Source: Prostheceraeus crozeri (lineage: Eukaryota; Platyhelminthes; Polycladida; Euryleptidae). From it: DNA of 64,000 nucleotides. The DNA is taken from positions 124,001-188,000 of the forward strand of contig CAJQUW010001071.1 in the NCBI GenBank assembly GCA_907163375.1. Reading direction: 5' to 3'. Shown here piece after piece: positions 1 through 11,198 of this stretch (position 1 is its first letter; each line of letters starts with the position of its first letter). Position numbers and translations under genes: made by a program. The notes beneath the pieces were generated by a model. It was not told where the DNA came from, made no database searches, and saw only the letters and a list, made by a program, of their open reading frames with translations.

Positions 1-28
1 TTGACAGTGTGAGTACATGTTTGGCCCG

Positions 29-1448
29 CAGGGTTGGCTTTTTTGCCGGCTAAAGCTGGTTTTTGCCACTAAGTGGTAAAAACCCGGCAAAAACTGGTAA
101 AAACCGGCGAAAACTAAAATTCCGAAAAATCAGTCTATTTCTTCACGCAATGATCAACAGCAAGTTCGGTTTTGAGTATTACGATGCATGCGGGTTTACA
201 GATTGCAACTATATCTTGCAAAGCATGACATTCATTCTCTGATGACATTCTATCTTCTTACCCATACTCTTCCGATATTTTATATAACTTGAATTTTTGT
301 TTACGTCGATGATGTCGTTTCTGCATCTTTATAATCTGTACGTCTTGTGATCTCCATTTTGAAGAGAAATAAACACCTACTTCACTTGACTTGACTTGAT
401 AGAACCACATGATGTATTTTTGTCACGAACGACATACGATGTTGTCTTTGTATACGATTGGTGTGCCCTTTTCTTGAACCTTAAAAAATCATGATTTGGA
501 AGAACAATTAATAATGAGATAACATGGATCGCAGCAGCAATCTTGATAAAGTGAGGTATAGTGTATGTCTGAATAGCTTCAGTTATAATTTCTACAAGAG
601 AAAATTTCCAGTAAGGTGCAAAATTGGTCGTTGTTGATAGAATATGAGAGCGGCAAGCAGTAGTGACATTTATTTGCATCTATTGTGATATTCAAGTTTG
701 TTTGAAGTATGTCAAATTTCCATATTTTGAGCTCAAATCAAAACTTTACTTTCGGTATTAAATTCATTTAACATCACCTTATCTTCTAGATATGTGAGGG
801 TAATTTGCCATGACCCTTCTGGGACTTGCACGCAATTGATTTTGCCTTTCTGGAACTGCAAGATAGATTTCATAGAAATATTCGTATAAGCACAATGGGC
901 ATGGGACATTTGTCACAGATTTAGAAGACAAGCTATTCTATGAAGCAGCGGGCAAGATAATCGGAGAAATCCGATGCCTGATTTCTACATTTTCATGCCC
1001 CTCTAGCTTCATGGAATACCTGTTTTCGAGCAAAAGCAGTCTTTTATGTAGAACCAAGTGATTTTCTTCCAGCATGAACGTTTGAGAGAATGTGCTGTAG
1101 CTTTATAACAATGTTTTTTGTAATAATTCATGTTCGTACATTCATGCTTGGAACGTATTCTTGATTGAAACATGATTTTGATAAGGTCTGAATTGTGAAA
1201 ACACATGCCTAAATATTTATCGAATGACGAAATAGCAAAATGAACATATTGTGACTAACGCTCATCAATAAAATAAGGAGTCACGATAATCCCTTATACT
1301 GTATGTACCCAATAAACTGAAGTGATGATGCTGGAAAATAGTTGTAGCCAGTTTTTGCCAGTTTTCGCCGAAAAATGGTGACAAAATCTGGTGGTTTTTA
1401 CCAGGTTTTTACCGTTTATTACCAGGTGGTTTTTACCGGCCAACCCTG
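29..1448. mobile_element. Non-autonomous hAT-like element (MITE)
   Basis: The left end starts CAGGGTTGGC and the right end finishes GCCAACCCTG, its exact inverse. Both ends are filled with degenerate copies of a GGTAAAAACC word (about 29-115 and 1345-1448), the subterminal repeat style of hAT elements. Bases 18-25 (TGTTTGGC) and 1449-1456 (TGTTTGGG) look like an 8-bp target duplication with one difference, separated on the left by three extra bases. I see no coding region inside. The superfamily is inferred from the CAG start and the duplication size. Confidence 0.65.
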
Positions 1449-2498
1449 TGTTTGGGTAGGACAAGCTACACTATAAACTGTTCATGCTATGACTCCGTAT
1501 AATTCAAAATTAATCTCACAAATCAGGCTATTCAATATTTCATGATAATAAAAGCGAAATATTGTCAGTTCTCGGACAGTACTGAGTGTTGTAATCACAG
1601 AATTCGCAGATTAATCAAATTCTGTGGTTGTCATACTAAAAATCCGGTAATTCACACAGTAATATACATGTAAGTACTAAAATCAGTAATGCATCCGTCC
1701 ACCTAGTTCACAAGAAATCCCGTTGTGACCACACTTCCCTCCTGCATGATCTGCGGTGATTTCCACTCGACGATCGACTATCAAGTCTTGTTACATGTTA
1801 TTATTCTCAACGTCTTGCTTATATGTATCTACTCCAGTTCGCCTCCAACCTTCCTCACCGTTCCTAGCTTCTTCCTCAGCCCATGACCTAGTTGTGCCAT
1901 TCAGTGCTCGGAAAACACCAGCGACCGTGCCTTCTCCATAAGCCGCAATGGCATGGAACTCTCCTTGTTTGTTTTCATACAGAACAGCGATTCTGTCATG
2001 TCACTTAAGTGCAATCTGAAACACTTTGCATGATCGTAACTTTAATTCATACATTTTTGCTGGTATTGTTAGCGGACATCGGAGGCTTCATAATAGGCAT
2101 AACGTCCTCTCTTGTCATTTGTTTGTAGATAAACAAATGCTGTGTGTGAAACAATCGAAGGGTTGGTGCTCATTATTGAGAGAAAAAAATGTCATGGTAA
2201 ATAGTTTCAAGTCGTGAATAAGCTTTCACCTCCTACTGTTAAATTAATTGCATAATTTTAGCAATTTAGTTTCGTTATACTGCATATATCCTGCTCCAAA
2301 ACCTTATAAATATCTGCAGTGTAGTAGTAGCATGACAGTTGTATGAGACATTCGAGAATTCTGTTGCAATTTCGAGCATTTGTAGGTCACAGCACATGTC
2401 CTTGAATGACTTTGTTGAAAAGCGCGGGAACTGTGTTGCTTGCATTGATAATGGAAATGCATTATATTATTTATCCGGTTCTTACCTTTTCTCTTTAA
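1449..2498. other. Intergenic, nothing recognised
   Basis: Between two transposons. Only short unsupported open frames occur, and I see no conserved motif, promoter or RNA gene. Confidence 0.5.
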
Positions 2499-3327
2499 CA
2501 TGGCTCCTATGCTTCTTAAATCTTCTTAAAACTCCTTAATTTTAATTTCCTCCTTAAATCTCCTTAAATGTCCTTAATTTTTTGAAAATCTTCTTAAATT
2601 TCTGGACTTTAGATTGATTCCGTGACGGTGCGTGGTGGGTGATGAATCAATAACATAGTAAACTGTACCGTCTCTCACTCTCAGCGTCGATTTTTTGCGC
2701 AAATCTTCGGAAAATCCTATTTTCATATTCCTATTATATTTATTAAGACCTATTTGAATAATACTTCTGCTTGAAAACGTTTTCATTGTATCTCTTTTAC
2801 TGGATAAGGAAATGAATGAAATCAAACATATCCGTGTAGTTATAGCTTACCATAGTACGCGTGTATTTTGAATTTATAATAATTTTATTCCAGAATAACT
2901 TCAAATTCTTCGTGTTGATAAGGTGGGGCAAACATTGTTTCATGTATAAAGCCAATAGCTGTGACTAGGACAACCACGATTTTCAACTTCGAATACAAAT
3001 CATGTTTTATGGATTTTTTTGATGTATTCAGAGGTATTTTGTGATGAACAAATAGAAAAATCATGAGAGTGAAAGCAATCTAGCCTTGTTTCTTTCAGCT
3101 GACTTTACTTTATATTTTCTCTTGGATTGCGGAAATCAATATTCTTCATCAATTGTAATCATTTGTCTAATGATATTTTTTATGATATACATCTACATTT
3201 AACAAACAAAACTTGGCTTTATATTTTGTTCCTTGTTGATATGTTCTTGTTTCCATTGTTGCAAATTGCTTAATCAGGTCAGCAACTTTCAACAATTCAG
3301 TTCGGCAACTATTGATGAGCCTGCAGT

Positions 3328-6300
3328 CTAGGGTGGTCCAAAATACAAAATTTCCGAAATCGCTTTCACTCCCATAACGCCCTTGTTCCAAATGCTAAAT
3401 ACAGTCTGTGATTGAATTTTGAGGACTATTGCATCAAATTAAGAGGTCGCGCTCAAGTAATAGATATGATTACTATAATAGTTTACACAGTGATTTTTTT
3501 CTGATTTTCTAATTCACACTTTTAAAATTGAACATCATACTAATAGCCTATAAGCTAAGAAATCTGATATGCATTTATTTAGCTTTTGCTTGATTATGTA
3601 AAAGACAGAAGACAAATTTATTTGAATTACGAAAAATGAGTATATTTCAGAAATATTCAAACTATGCTGTCGATACTACTTTAATATCTAAGAGCATAGT
3701 ACACAAACAACTGTAATTCTTACCAAGTAGGCTACATAAACAAGTTAACTTACTAAACGTCCCATCACTTCTTCACAAAAGCAGATTTTTTGAATTCAGA
3801 AAACTGCTTTCGATGATGTTCAACCGATTGCAGAAGATTTTGTCGCATCTCAGGATCTTTCGTCACCTTGTCACAGTAATCCTCGACAAGTTTCACGGCA
3901 CGCTCCGCGCCATCGTTAACAACTTTCAGGTGCATAACAACATTTCTCGCGAACGAAAAGTCTGCATTTTCGTTCCATGTGTCCACTGGATCATAAAGCC
4001 AGTTTGTGTCAATATTCAGAGCTTGAAATATGAACCATGATTCTGTTGTATGAGGTTGACCAGGCTGACAGTCTCAATAATGAGTTCTGGAAATTTTGGT
4101 TTACCTTTCTTTATCACAGATTGCTTTTGACATGATAGAGGTTTCACTTCAAGTAACCTATTTGCCATTTCGGATTTTGTAGCAGCAGGAACATTAGTTC
4201 CAAATAAACTCAGGGTCAACATTTCTGGAGTTAGATACCATAGATGATTCTTTAATTTTTCAAGAGCTGCAGTGGCAATCTGAGAATCAATCAGCTTGAA
4301 TCGATGAAGATCTATATAAAGTCGAATATCATTCGCTGGAGCATGAGCAGCACACTCAATGGAATCGAACCATGAAGCTGTATATAACAGACAGTTAAAA
4401 ATTGCGAGTCTATTCAACTTTTCAATGAAATCCTCCGAGTAATCAAGTTGACAGGAAAATATCAGCATTTTCCCAAAGTACAGTACTCTTGACATCCACC
4501 TTGCGTGATGAATGGGACCAGGTTTCCTCAACACATCAGGGTTTAGCTCTCCCAGAAGTACCAACGCTACATTGATCATCTCCCTATAATCATCACGACA
4601 GAAGCGACCAGGAATATTTTGAAGACGCTCAATAATTAGATTCTTTCTGATGTTAAGCCATGTTGATTCTGGAAGCCTGACAAGTCTTCCCATCGACTTG
4701 TCTAATGAGTCCCACTTGTTTTTGGACGTTTTGAACAATGGATTGTCTGGGCCAGTGGATTTTCCAAAGATAGAAGAGCAGACTCCGGCTTCCATAACCT
4801 CCATAGTATGATGACGACATGCCAACCACAGACATTTCCTATTCAAAAATCGTTCTAATATAACAGCAGCACCGTTGAAAACGCCAGTATTAGAAGAAGT
4901 CGTGTCAAAACAAAGTGCAAAGACCTTCCGCTGTAAGTTCCAATCACGTAGAATCCCCAGTATGCCATTCGCCTGATTCATTCCAGACGATGAGTCTATA
5001 TCAGGAACACCAAGTAATTTTTCGGATATCTTAATTGGAAAGTCTCCGCTAACGACTACCGCCAAATGTTCTCCAAGTTCTCCCAACAACTTAGTATCCC
5101 AGTGAACAGTACAGAAGTTTGGGAATGTGGTACTAATCTTCACTTCTTCGGAGACATTTTGTAGATTAAATGTTCGTGAACGTAGTGCTGAGGTAGGCGA
5201 AAGCACAAAATCTTGAACTGACGAAGATGTAGATTCATTCAATACTGTAGCCACAGTAGCGAATAATTGTCTTTTGGATAGACCAAACCGATCAGCAACA
5301 CCTGAAGATGAATGTACATAATTTTATATGATTTATCTAATTTCATAAAATCGTATACGCACCTGTCACAGACTTAGTGAGAATTTTTTTTGGAAGCGTG
5401 ACGGATACATATTCTGTATCAGTTTCCTTGGACGAAGAACTTTTACGCGAATGTTTCATGAATGGTTTGTACAACGTGGTAGGCTCATTACCGGCAATAT
5501 CTTCCTGTTCGCTATTACTAGCGCTACTGTTTTCCATGGTTGTTTCGAGTAGTCTCTTTCTTTCCTCTTCTTTTTCTCTGCGAATCTCACATTTTTCGTT
5601 TCTTTCCTTTTGCGTTTCTCTTTTTGAGGGTAAGTTCCACATCTATACCAGCCATACGCTGCTCTCGAACATCTTCACGCTGGCTTATCAAGAAGTTGAT
5701 GTCCTCTTGAATTGTCATTATCTCCAAAGCATTCTGATGTGCTAAGTCAAATAACTCCGGAAGATCTGCTGTGAAGATAGACTCATGCATACGAGCAGAA
5801 TCACTTTTCTTGTATTTATTCTTTTTCAAATCATTGTACTTCGTTACCAATCTCGTTAGCTTTGAAATTGCTTTTTCTGTCATCATTGTTGGTATTCGCG
5901 CTCTGTTCCAGAAACCCAAGACCTCTTCTAATGTTGCTTTGCAACTCTCGCGAGCAGTTTGATTCAACTCTACATGATGATACATGTATTTTAGCAGCAC
6001 GTCATGTTTAGATGGCAAACCTTGAGTTTTGATGGTTCTGGTAGATATTCCGATCAGCCAGCAATCGGACCCTGATCGTAGCTTTCGAGCCATATCTACA
6101 AAGAAAATATCAATATTGAATATAGGTACATGTACTGCGACAGGATATGCGTGTGTACAGCAAGTGTTTCATTATACATTATCAATTCATGAAAATTTCT
6201 ATTTTAACCACTAAAATACATAAAAATATTTTTCTGGTAGACAGACACGCAGGGTAATACGAATAAAATCCCCAACAATAAGTACATGTAATTTTTTATC

Positions 6301-7140
6301 ATTATTTATTTTGCAACGGATTTATTAATTGAACCAACCATCAATATTATATTGCCTAAGATCCCCGAATTTATTAATTATTTATTCTGTAACGAATCGC
6401 TTAAGAAACATTCGTTTGCCGGCAGGTGTGATATGTTGATGGCTGAGATCCATTACTTGTTAGTCTATACATATGGATGAATAATATGTGGTTTAACAAA
6501 TGCGTTATTTCATTATATCTTTGCTGAGAAAATATAGTTAGCTTATCATTAGGTAGATGTCATCTCTTATTGTTGGATAAGAATTTTTCTATCACTATCG
6601 GCTCGAGTTTATACATGTACAATTAGACGATCTCAAATAAACTCACCTTGATTGCACGGATCGATAAACAGTTGATACGAGTGTGTACGAAACAGGGTGT
6701 AGATAGCAGTCGGAGAAAAACACAAGACGAGTTCAATGTACGGTATAAGCTTATTCAGGCCGACACCTCAGGGAACGAATGGCATTGAACGCGCAAGATA
6801 ACTGAACTCTATTATGTGAAAGGTGTATTTGACCGCTCGGTGGCAAGTTCTTTAATCAATAAATCATTTCCTTTCTTTCTGTTCACTCATAGGCGTGCGC
6901 TTCATACAGAAGTGACTCATAACACGCAAGAAGTTGTATTTCGATTCATAAAATGACGCTCGAAGAAACGCGAAGCCTGACTACTCCTGAATTCGATACT
7001 TGGGCGCGACCGCTAAATACTCTCCGATTGAGCTGAAATTTGAACTGGAATTCCAAAACATGTATTGGAACAAGAAAATAAAGGGAGCGAGGCGAATTTT
7101 GAATGTTTTATTTTTCCCATATATTTGTGGACCACCCTAG
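3328..7140. mobile_element. Nested DNA transposon with 8-bp duplication, hAT-like
   Basis: The ends are inverted copies: CTAGGGTGGTCC starts at 3328 and GGACCACCCTAG ends at 7140, with weaker inverted similarity continuing for about 80 bp. The flanks 3320-3327 (CCTGCAGT) and 7141-7148 (CCTGCACC) agree in the first six of eight bases, fitting an 8-bp target duplication. It carries a broken minus-strand transposase (3765-6093). 6215-7065 is non-coding. Confidence 0.65.
3765..6093 (-). pseudogene. Decayed transposase, hAT-like, in several pieces
   Basis: Reading leftwards, the pieces are an N-terminal segment (6093 to about 5590), a charged Glu/Lys/Ser segment (5642 to about 5363), a core of about 412 residues (5254-4016) and a C-terminal tail (3986-3765). 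The core has CFDTTSSN, a Cys-x2-His-His segment (LACRHH) and KPGPIHHARWMSRV, which I associate with hAT-related transposase-like proteins of many invertebrates. A likely intron separates the second piece and core: donor GTGCGT near 5362, acceptor TTCAG near 5304. The first two pieces overlap in different frames near 5590-5640, and the core and tail change frame near 4016, so it carries about two frameshifts. The role would be cut-and-paste transposition of the enclosing element. The exact superfamily is uncertain. Confidence 0.6.
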
Positions 7141-7495
7141 CCTGCACCTGTCCTGTGTATTCGACAGCAAAGTGCAAAGGTAAAGAATTGTTATCATCAC
7201 GAAAATTCAAATTCACAGAGGATCATGATTGCTTTTGAGCGTACTTCCAAATGTAAAGATTACACAGAAAGAAATATTTTTTGATTGATGACGCTAATGG
7301 AGTTACAAAACGAAACAACTTTTTCCATGAACATTGGATATACATGGTTCAATGGAATTTCATATCACAATCTACAAAATGACTTCTCAAATTTGGGACT
7401 ACTTTTGAGACGGCACACTTCGGATTTGGAATCTTTCTTCTTAGCAGAATGTGACTATCAGAGAGTCGAGAATTCACCTTTTCTATACTTCCCTA

Positions 7496-7570
7496 GGTGG
7501 AGGATCGAACCCTGGACCTTCTGTACATTGTTATCGGTGCGGTCACTTAACCAATTGAGCCGTCATACCT
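7496..7570 (-). repeat. tRNA-derived SINE head
   Basis: On the minus strand an A-box-like GGCTCAATTGG is followed about 40 bases later by a perfect B box, GGTTCGATCC, the spacing of the RNA polymerase III internal promoter. The 5' and 3' ends do not pair as an acceptor stem, so this is a tRNA-like SINE head rather than a tRNA gene. It lies inside the outer hAT-like element. Confidence 0.6.
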
Positions 7571-7830
7571 CCTTAAATCAAGTGATTAATGTTCTTAAAA
7601 TCTCCTTAAATCGCCTTAATTTTTGAATCAGAAAAAGCGTAGGAACCCTGTTTAATCATTAAGAGAGATCCTGAATTTGAAGTCAATCTTTTCAGTAATT
7701 TATTCAAGTATTTAATTTAAATCATGACACGGTTAAAAAGATTGAAGAATCCAGGAAACGGAAGAAAGCAAAAAGTTAATTGCCATGGTAGAAAATCGGG
7801 TAATAAATTAGGTTACTTAAAGTCGAGAGC

Positions 7831-8606
7831 AGTAGTAAGCAAAACTCCACTTCTGGACCGCGCAAGATGGCGGCCATCGCTGCGTCCCCCCCCCCCCTCT
7901 GGCACGGCAGAGTGTCGTGGTCGGCCGCCGTGGTGCTTCGTGTCTGAGTCCCCCCCCCCTCTGGAACGACAGAGGTTGTGGTCTGTCGTGGTGTGCCGGC
8001 CGGGTGGGTCCACGTTCACAACATGTTCGCTGACGTCCCCCCCCCTCTGCAACAACAGAGTGTGAGACTCGGGTGCGTTGGTCCGACCGCCTGGTTGACG
8101 TGGGCGACCGTCTAGGTTGACGTGGGCGACCGCCAGGATTAGTCTTGAGGCTATAGTGTGTGATGTTTTTGGTGCAATCTGCTGAATGTTGGGTTGTAAA
8201 ATGGGTTGTTTCGAGTGGAAGGAGTGGTCGGATGAGAAAACGGAGGTCAGATTCGGATTCAGCGTGAAATTCTGCATCGGTAGGGTGAGTTTCAAGGCAA
8301 TCGGTGAGAAAAAATTTTCAACATTTTTCGAAAAACGACAGAGTTAGAATTTGGGACGTTTTGCTGTGTAGCGCCCAAACGAAGCATCGGATGAGAAAAC
8401 GGAGGCCAGATTCGGAATCTACGTGAAATTTTGGGTTAGGAAGGATGTTTCCAGCGAAATCGGAGAGAAAAAATTTTCGGCTGACGTCCCCCCCCCCTGG
8501 ACAGCTTGCTTCCAGTGGACGGATTTTGTCGTGCGATAGCTCGTTTGAAAGCTAAGAGTGAGACAAATTCAGTGAAAGAATCGGCTTGTTCCTATCTGTC
8601 TTCGTT
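7831..8606 (+). repeat. Left terminal inverted repeat of the Polinton
   Basis: It pairs with 31671-32248. The left copy is about 190-200 bp longer, because a block around 8166-8375 duplicates the motif GGATGAGAAAACGGAGG and is missing from the right copy. It contains C-runs of 8-13 bases, three of which are followed at once by a small hairpin of the form CTCTG-N6-CAGAG (near 7886, 7951 and 8037). Long frames through this segment also occur in the other repeat and are not considered genes. Confidence 0.9.
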
Positions 8607-9939
8607 CAAAAGTTAGAGCGGTTACAAGATTTTAGGTCGGAGCTCGCTCACCTGAAAAAATCCTAAGTGTCAGAGTGACTTTGTATGGGTAAAATTTTGA
8701 AAATTTTCCAAAGTGTGGAATTTCGACCTGGGACCGTCACCAAAACATTTTTCATCAAATTTCACTGACCCCCCCCCCCGACAACAATCTTCTAACTTTG
8801 GTTCTAGTGCACGGATTTTGTCTTACAGCTACTCGTTTGAAAGAGGAGAAAAAACTGCTCGACAACATTTTTTGTTGCGAGTCAATCGGACCAGCCGTTC
8901 ACAAGTTAGAGCGGTTACAAGATTTTAGGTCGGAGCTCGCTCACCTGAAAAATCCTAAGTGTCAGAGTGACTTTGTATGGGTAAAATTTTGAAAATTTTC
9001 CAAAGTGTGGAATTTCGACCTGGGACCGTCACCAAAACATTTTTCATCAAATTTCACTGACCCCCCCCCCCCCGACAACAATCTTCTAACTTTGGTTCTA
9101 GTGCACGGATTTTGTCTTACAGCTACTCGTTTGAAAGAGGAGAAAAAACTGCTCGACAACATTTTTTGTTGCGAGTCAATCGGACCAGCCGTTCACAAGT
9201 TAGAGCGGTTACAAGATTTTAGGTCGGAGCTCGCTCACCTGAAAAATCCTAAGTGTCAGAGTGACTTTGTATGGGTAAAAATTTGAAAATTTTCCAAAGT
9301 GTGGAATTTCGACCTGGGACCGTCACCAAAACATTTTTCATCAAATTTCACTGACCTCCCCCCCCCTGGACAGCTAGCTTCTATCTTGGCTTCTAGTGGA
9401 CGGATTTTCTCGTGCAATAGCTCGTTTGAAAGCTAAGAGTGAGACAAATTCAGTGAAAGAATCGGCTTGTTCCTATCTGTCTTCGTTCAAAAGTTAGAGC
9501 GGTTACAAGATTTTAGGTCGGAGCTCGCTCACCTGAAAAAATCCTAAGTGTCAGAGTGACTTTGTATGGGTAAAAATTTGAAAATTTTCCAAAGTGTGGA
9601 ATTTCGACCTGGGACCGTCACCAAAACATTTTTCATCAAATTTCACTGACCTCCCCCCCCCTGGACAGCTAGCTTCTATCTTGGCTTCTAGTGGACGGAT
9701 TTTCTCGTGCAATAGCTCGTTTGAAAGCTAAGAGTGAGACAAATTCAGTGAAAGAATCGGCTTGTTCCTATCTGTCTTCGTTCAAAAGTTAGAGTGGTTA
9801 CAAGATTTTAGGTCGGAGCTCGCTCACCTGAAAAAATCCTAAGTGTCAGAGTGACTTTGTATGGGTAAAAATTTGAAAATTTTCCAAAGTGTGGAATTTC
9901 GACCTGGGACCGTCACCAAAACATTTTTCATCAAATTTC
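8481..9939 (+). repeat. Tandem array, about five units of 294 bp
   Basis: The word CTCGTTTGAAAG recurs near 8552, 8837, 9127, 9420 and 9715, and TTAGAGCGGTTACAAG follows in each unit. There are two subtypes in the order A-B-B-A-A. Type A shares sequence with the end of the terminal repeat; type B has GAGGAGAAAAAACTGC instead. Each unit has one C-run of about 8-12 bases. A partial inverted copy follows at about 9945-10035. The array is only on the left side. The rest of 10036-10240 has no visible feature. Confidence 0.9.
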
Positions 9940-10244
9940 TCAGAACGAGGGGGGGGAGGTCAGTGAAATTTGATGAAAAATGTTTTGGTTAAGGTCCCAG
10001 GTTGAAATTCGGAAGTTTTAAATTTTTCAAAATTTTCACCACACTGGAGCTCTCACACTTAGGAATTTTTTCACTTGTGGCATGTTACATGGACATGTGC
10101 TGGCGGACCAACTTCCCGTGGTCATATGAGAATGGTTCAGGTGTCATATTGTAAAGAATGATGAGACAAATCGTTTGCAACAAACCGCATGTCGCTACGA
10201 TGAATACTTTCGGAGATAGAGCCATTTTAAGTTTTCTTCCGAGC

Positions 10245-10253
10245 ATATATAAA
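10245..10253 (+). promoter_or_regulatory. TATA box of the left-arm gene
   Basis: ATATATAAA stands upstream of a leader with two good splice donors (GTAAGT at 10265, GTAAGC at 10295). It is the best TATA match in the left subterminal region and probably drives the 411-residue gene at 11199. Confidence 0.65.
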
Positions 10254-10533
10254 CCCCCGACAACGTAAGTCTGATCACTTCATCGAAAGACGAGGTAAGC
10301 GACGGTCGTCGCTCTGAGCTCCCGATATCGGGTGCAAAGGACTCTATCTTTTGAAGTAGGCAAGCTATCTTGCTACTTCAAAGTTTGTATGATAGAGTTT
10401 GATAGTGTCTTTACTACTGATAAAATTTTTTAAAAGTAGTATGAGTAGTAAAATGCGGAATTTTTTAAAAATTCTTAATTTTCACTTTTTTCAAAGTTTT
10501 AACATATAGACTAAGGTTTTCAAGTATCCTGAG

Positions 10534-10805
10534 TTCAAATATGCTATCAGATTTGAAATTTAACTAAGTCTAAGGCAGCTTTGAGGGGTTAGATCCCAGC
10601 TACTGATCACTACCTTTGACTCGGCGTTCCTGTTACCACTTCGGGGCAGTGACAATGATGTCTTCAGCTGTAAAGAGCGGGTATCGGGGAAGATCTCTCA
10701 CTTCCCTAGTGATCGGTACAAGGCCTTCGGGCTGTCGACGGGATCGAGTGCCACTCACTACACTCACATCTATCATTCCTCACTAAGTGTTGATATTATG
10801 TTGAA
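10534..10805 (+). ncRNA. Structured RNA repeat, copy 1 (unknown family)
   Basis: A 12-bp helix closes the domain: TACTGATCACTA (10601-10612) pairs with TAGTGATCGGTA (10707-10718), eleven Watson-Crick pairs and one G.U. Inside are TGTTAC (10631-10636) with GTGACA (10649-10654), a 4-bp TCTT/AAGA hairpin, and GGGAAG (10687-10692) with CTTCCC (10701-10706), which abuts the closing helix. Downstream is GGCC-TTCG-GGCT, a UUCG-tetraloop hairpin; upstream AGCT-N-GGG can pair with CCC-AGCT. It matches no ribozyme or RNA family that I can name. Confidence 0.6.
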
Positions 10806-10860
10806 TGTTGACTAAGTTGAATGTTGAATGATGATATTATGTTCTAGGCTGTATACTACA

Positions 10861-11110
10861 TTCAAATCTGCTATCAGAAATTTAACTAAGGCAGCTTTGA
10901 GGGGTTAGATCCCAGCTACTGATCACTACCTTTGACTCGGCGTTCCTGTTACCACTTCGGGGCAGTGACAATGATGTCTTTAGCTGTAAAGAGCGGGTAT
11001 CGGGGAAGATCTCTCACTTCCCTAGTGATCGGTACAAGGCCTTCGGGCTGTCGACGGGATCGAGTGCCACTCACTACACTCACATCTATCATTCCTGACT
11101 AAGTGTAATG
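10861..11110 (+). ncRNA. Structured RNA repeat, copy 2
   Basis: A near-identical second copy 316 bases after the first. The closing helix is 10917-10928 with 11023-11034. The intervening DNA differs between copies while the folded core is almost unchanged, which fits selection on the RNA or a very recent duplication. It starts with ATCTGCTATCAG, a word also found in the loop after each HDV-like ribozyme. Confidence 0.6.
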
Positions 11111-11198
11111 CTTTAGGAATATGACTGTACTACATGATTCAAAACTTATACTAATTTCATTATCTTACAGTTAACGAGAAATCTCAGTAACGACAAAA

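Larger units (their letters stand above)
2499..7650. mobile_element. Possible outer hAT-like element, host of a nested insertion
   Basis: The left end reads CATGGCTCCTATGC and the inverse of the right end CAGGGTTCCTACGC, similar over 14 bases. Inside both ends are clusters of a CTCCTTAAAT-type word (2510-2595 and 7568-7625). No clear 8-bp duplication is visible; only TTTAA is shared by the flanks. Without the nested 3328-7140 element it would be about 1.3 kb and non-coding. An alternative is two unrelated fragments of one family. Confidence 0.45.
10295..11170 (+). other. Candidate leader intron holding two structured-RNA repeats
   Basis: A donor GAG|GTAAGC at 10295 and an acceptor CTTACAG ending at 11170 bracket 876 bp just before the start codon at 11199. 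The intron carries two copies of a structured repeat. An alternative donor lies at 10265. Splicing is inferred from consensus sites only. Confidence 0.5.

Noticed and set aside
7496-7570. Functional tRNA gene, and likewise at 58459-58530
   Set aside because: Internal promoter boxes are good, but acceptor and anticodon stems do not form.
7813-8295. 160-residue minus-strand frame in the terminal repeat, with a sister at 32027-32260
   Set aside because: It spans C-runs and hairpins in a terminal repeat, and the two copies do not keep the same length.
8713-9286. Overlapping frames on both strands in the 294-bp array
   Set aside because: They repeat with the array unit and depend on C-run length, so they are repeat artefacts.
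7886-9369. Long C-runs as assembly noise
   Set aside because: They recur at equivalent places in both terminal repeats and in all array units, so they are real, although exact lengths may be unreliable.
10534-11110. Group I intron or HDV-like ribozyme as an explanation of the intron repeats
   Set aside because: I could not find P3/P7-type or P1/P2/J4-2-type crossings; the helices seen are nested.
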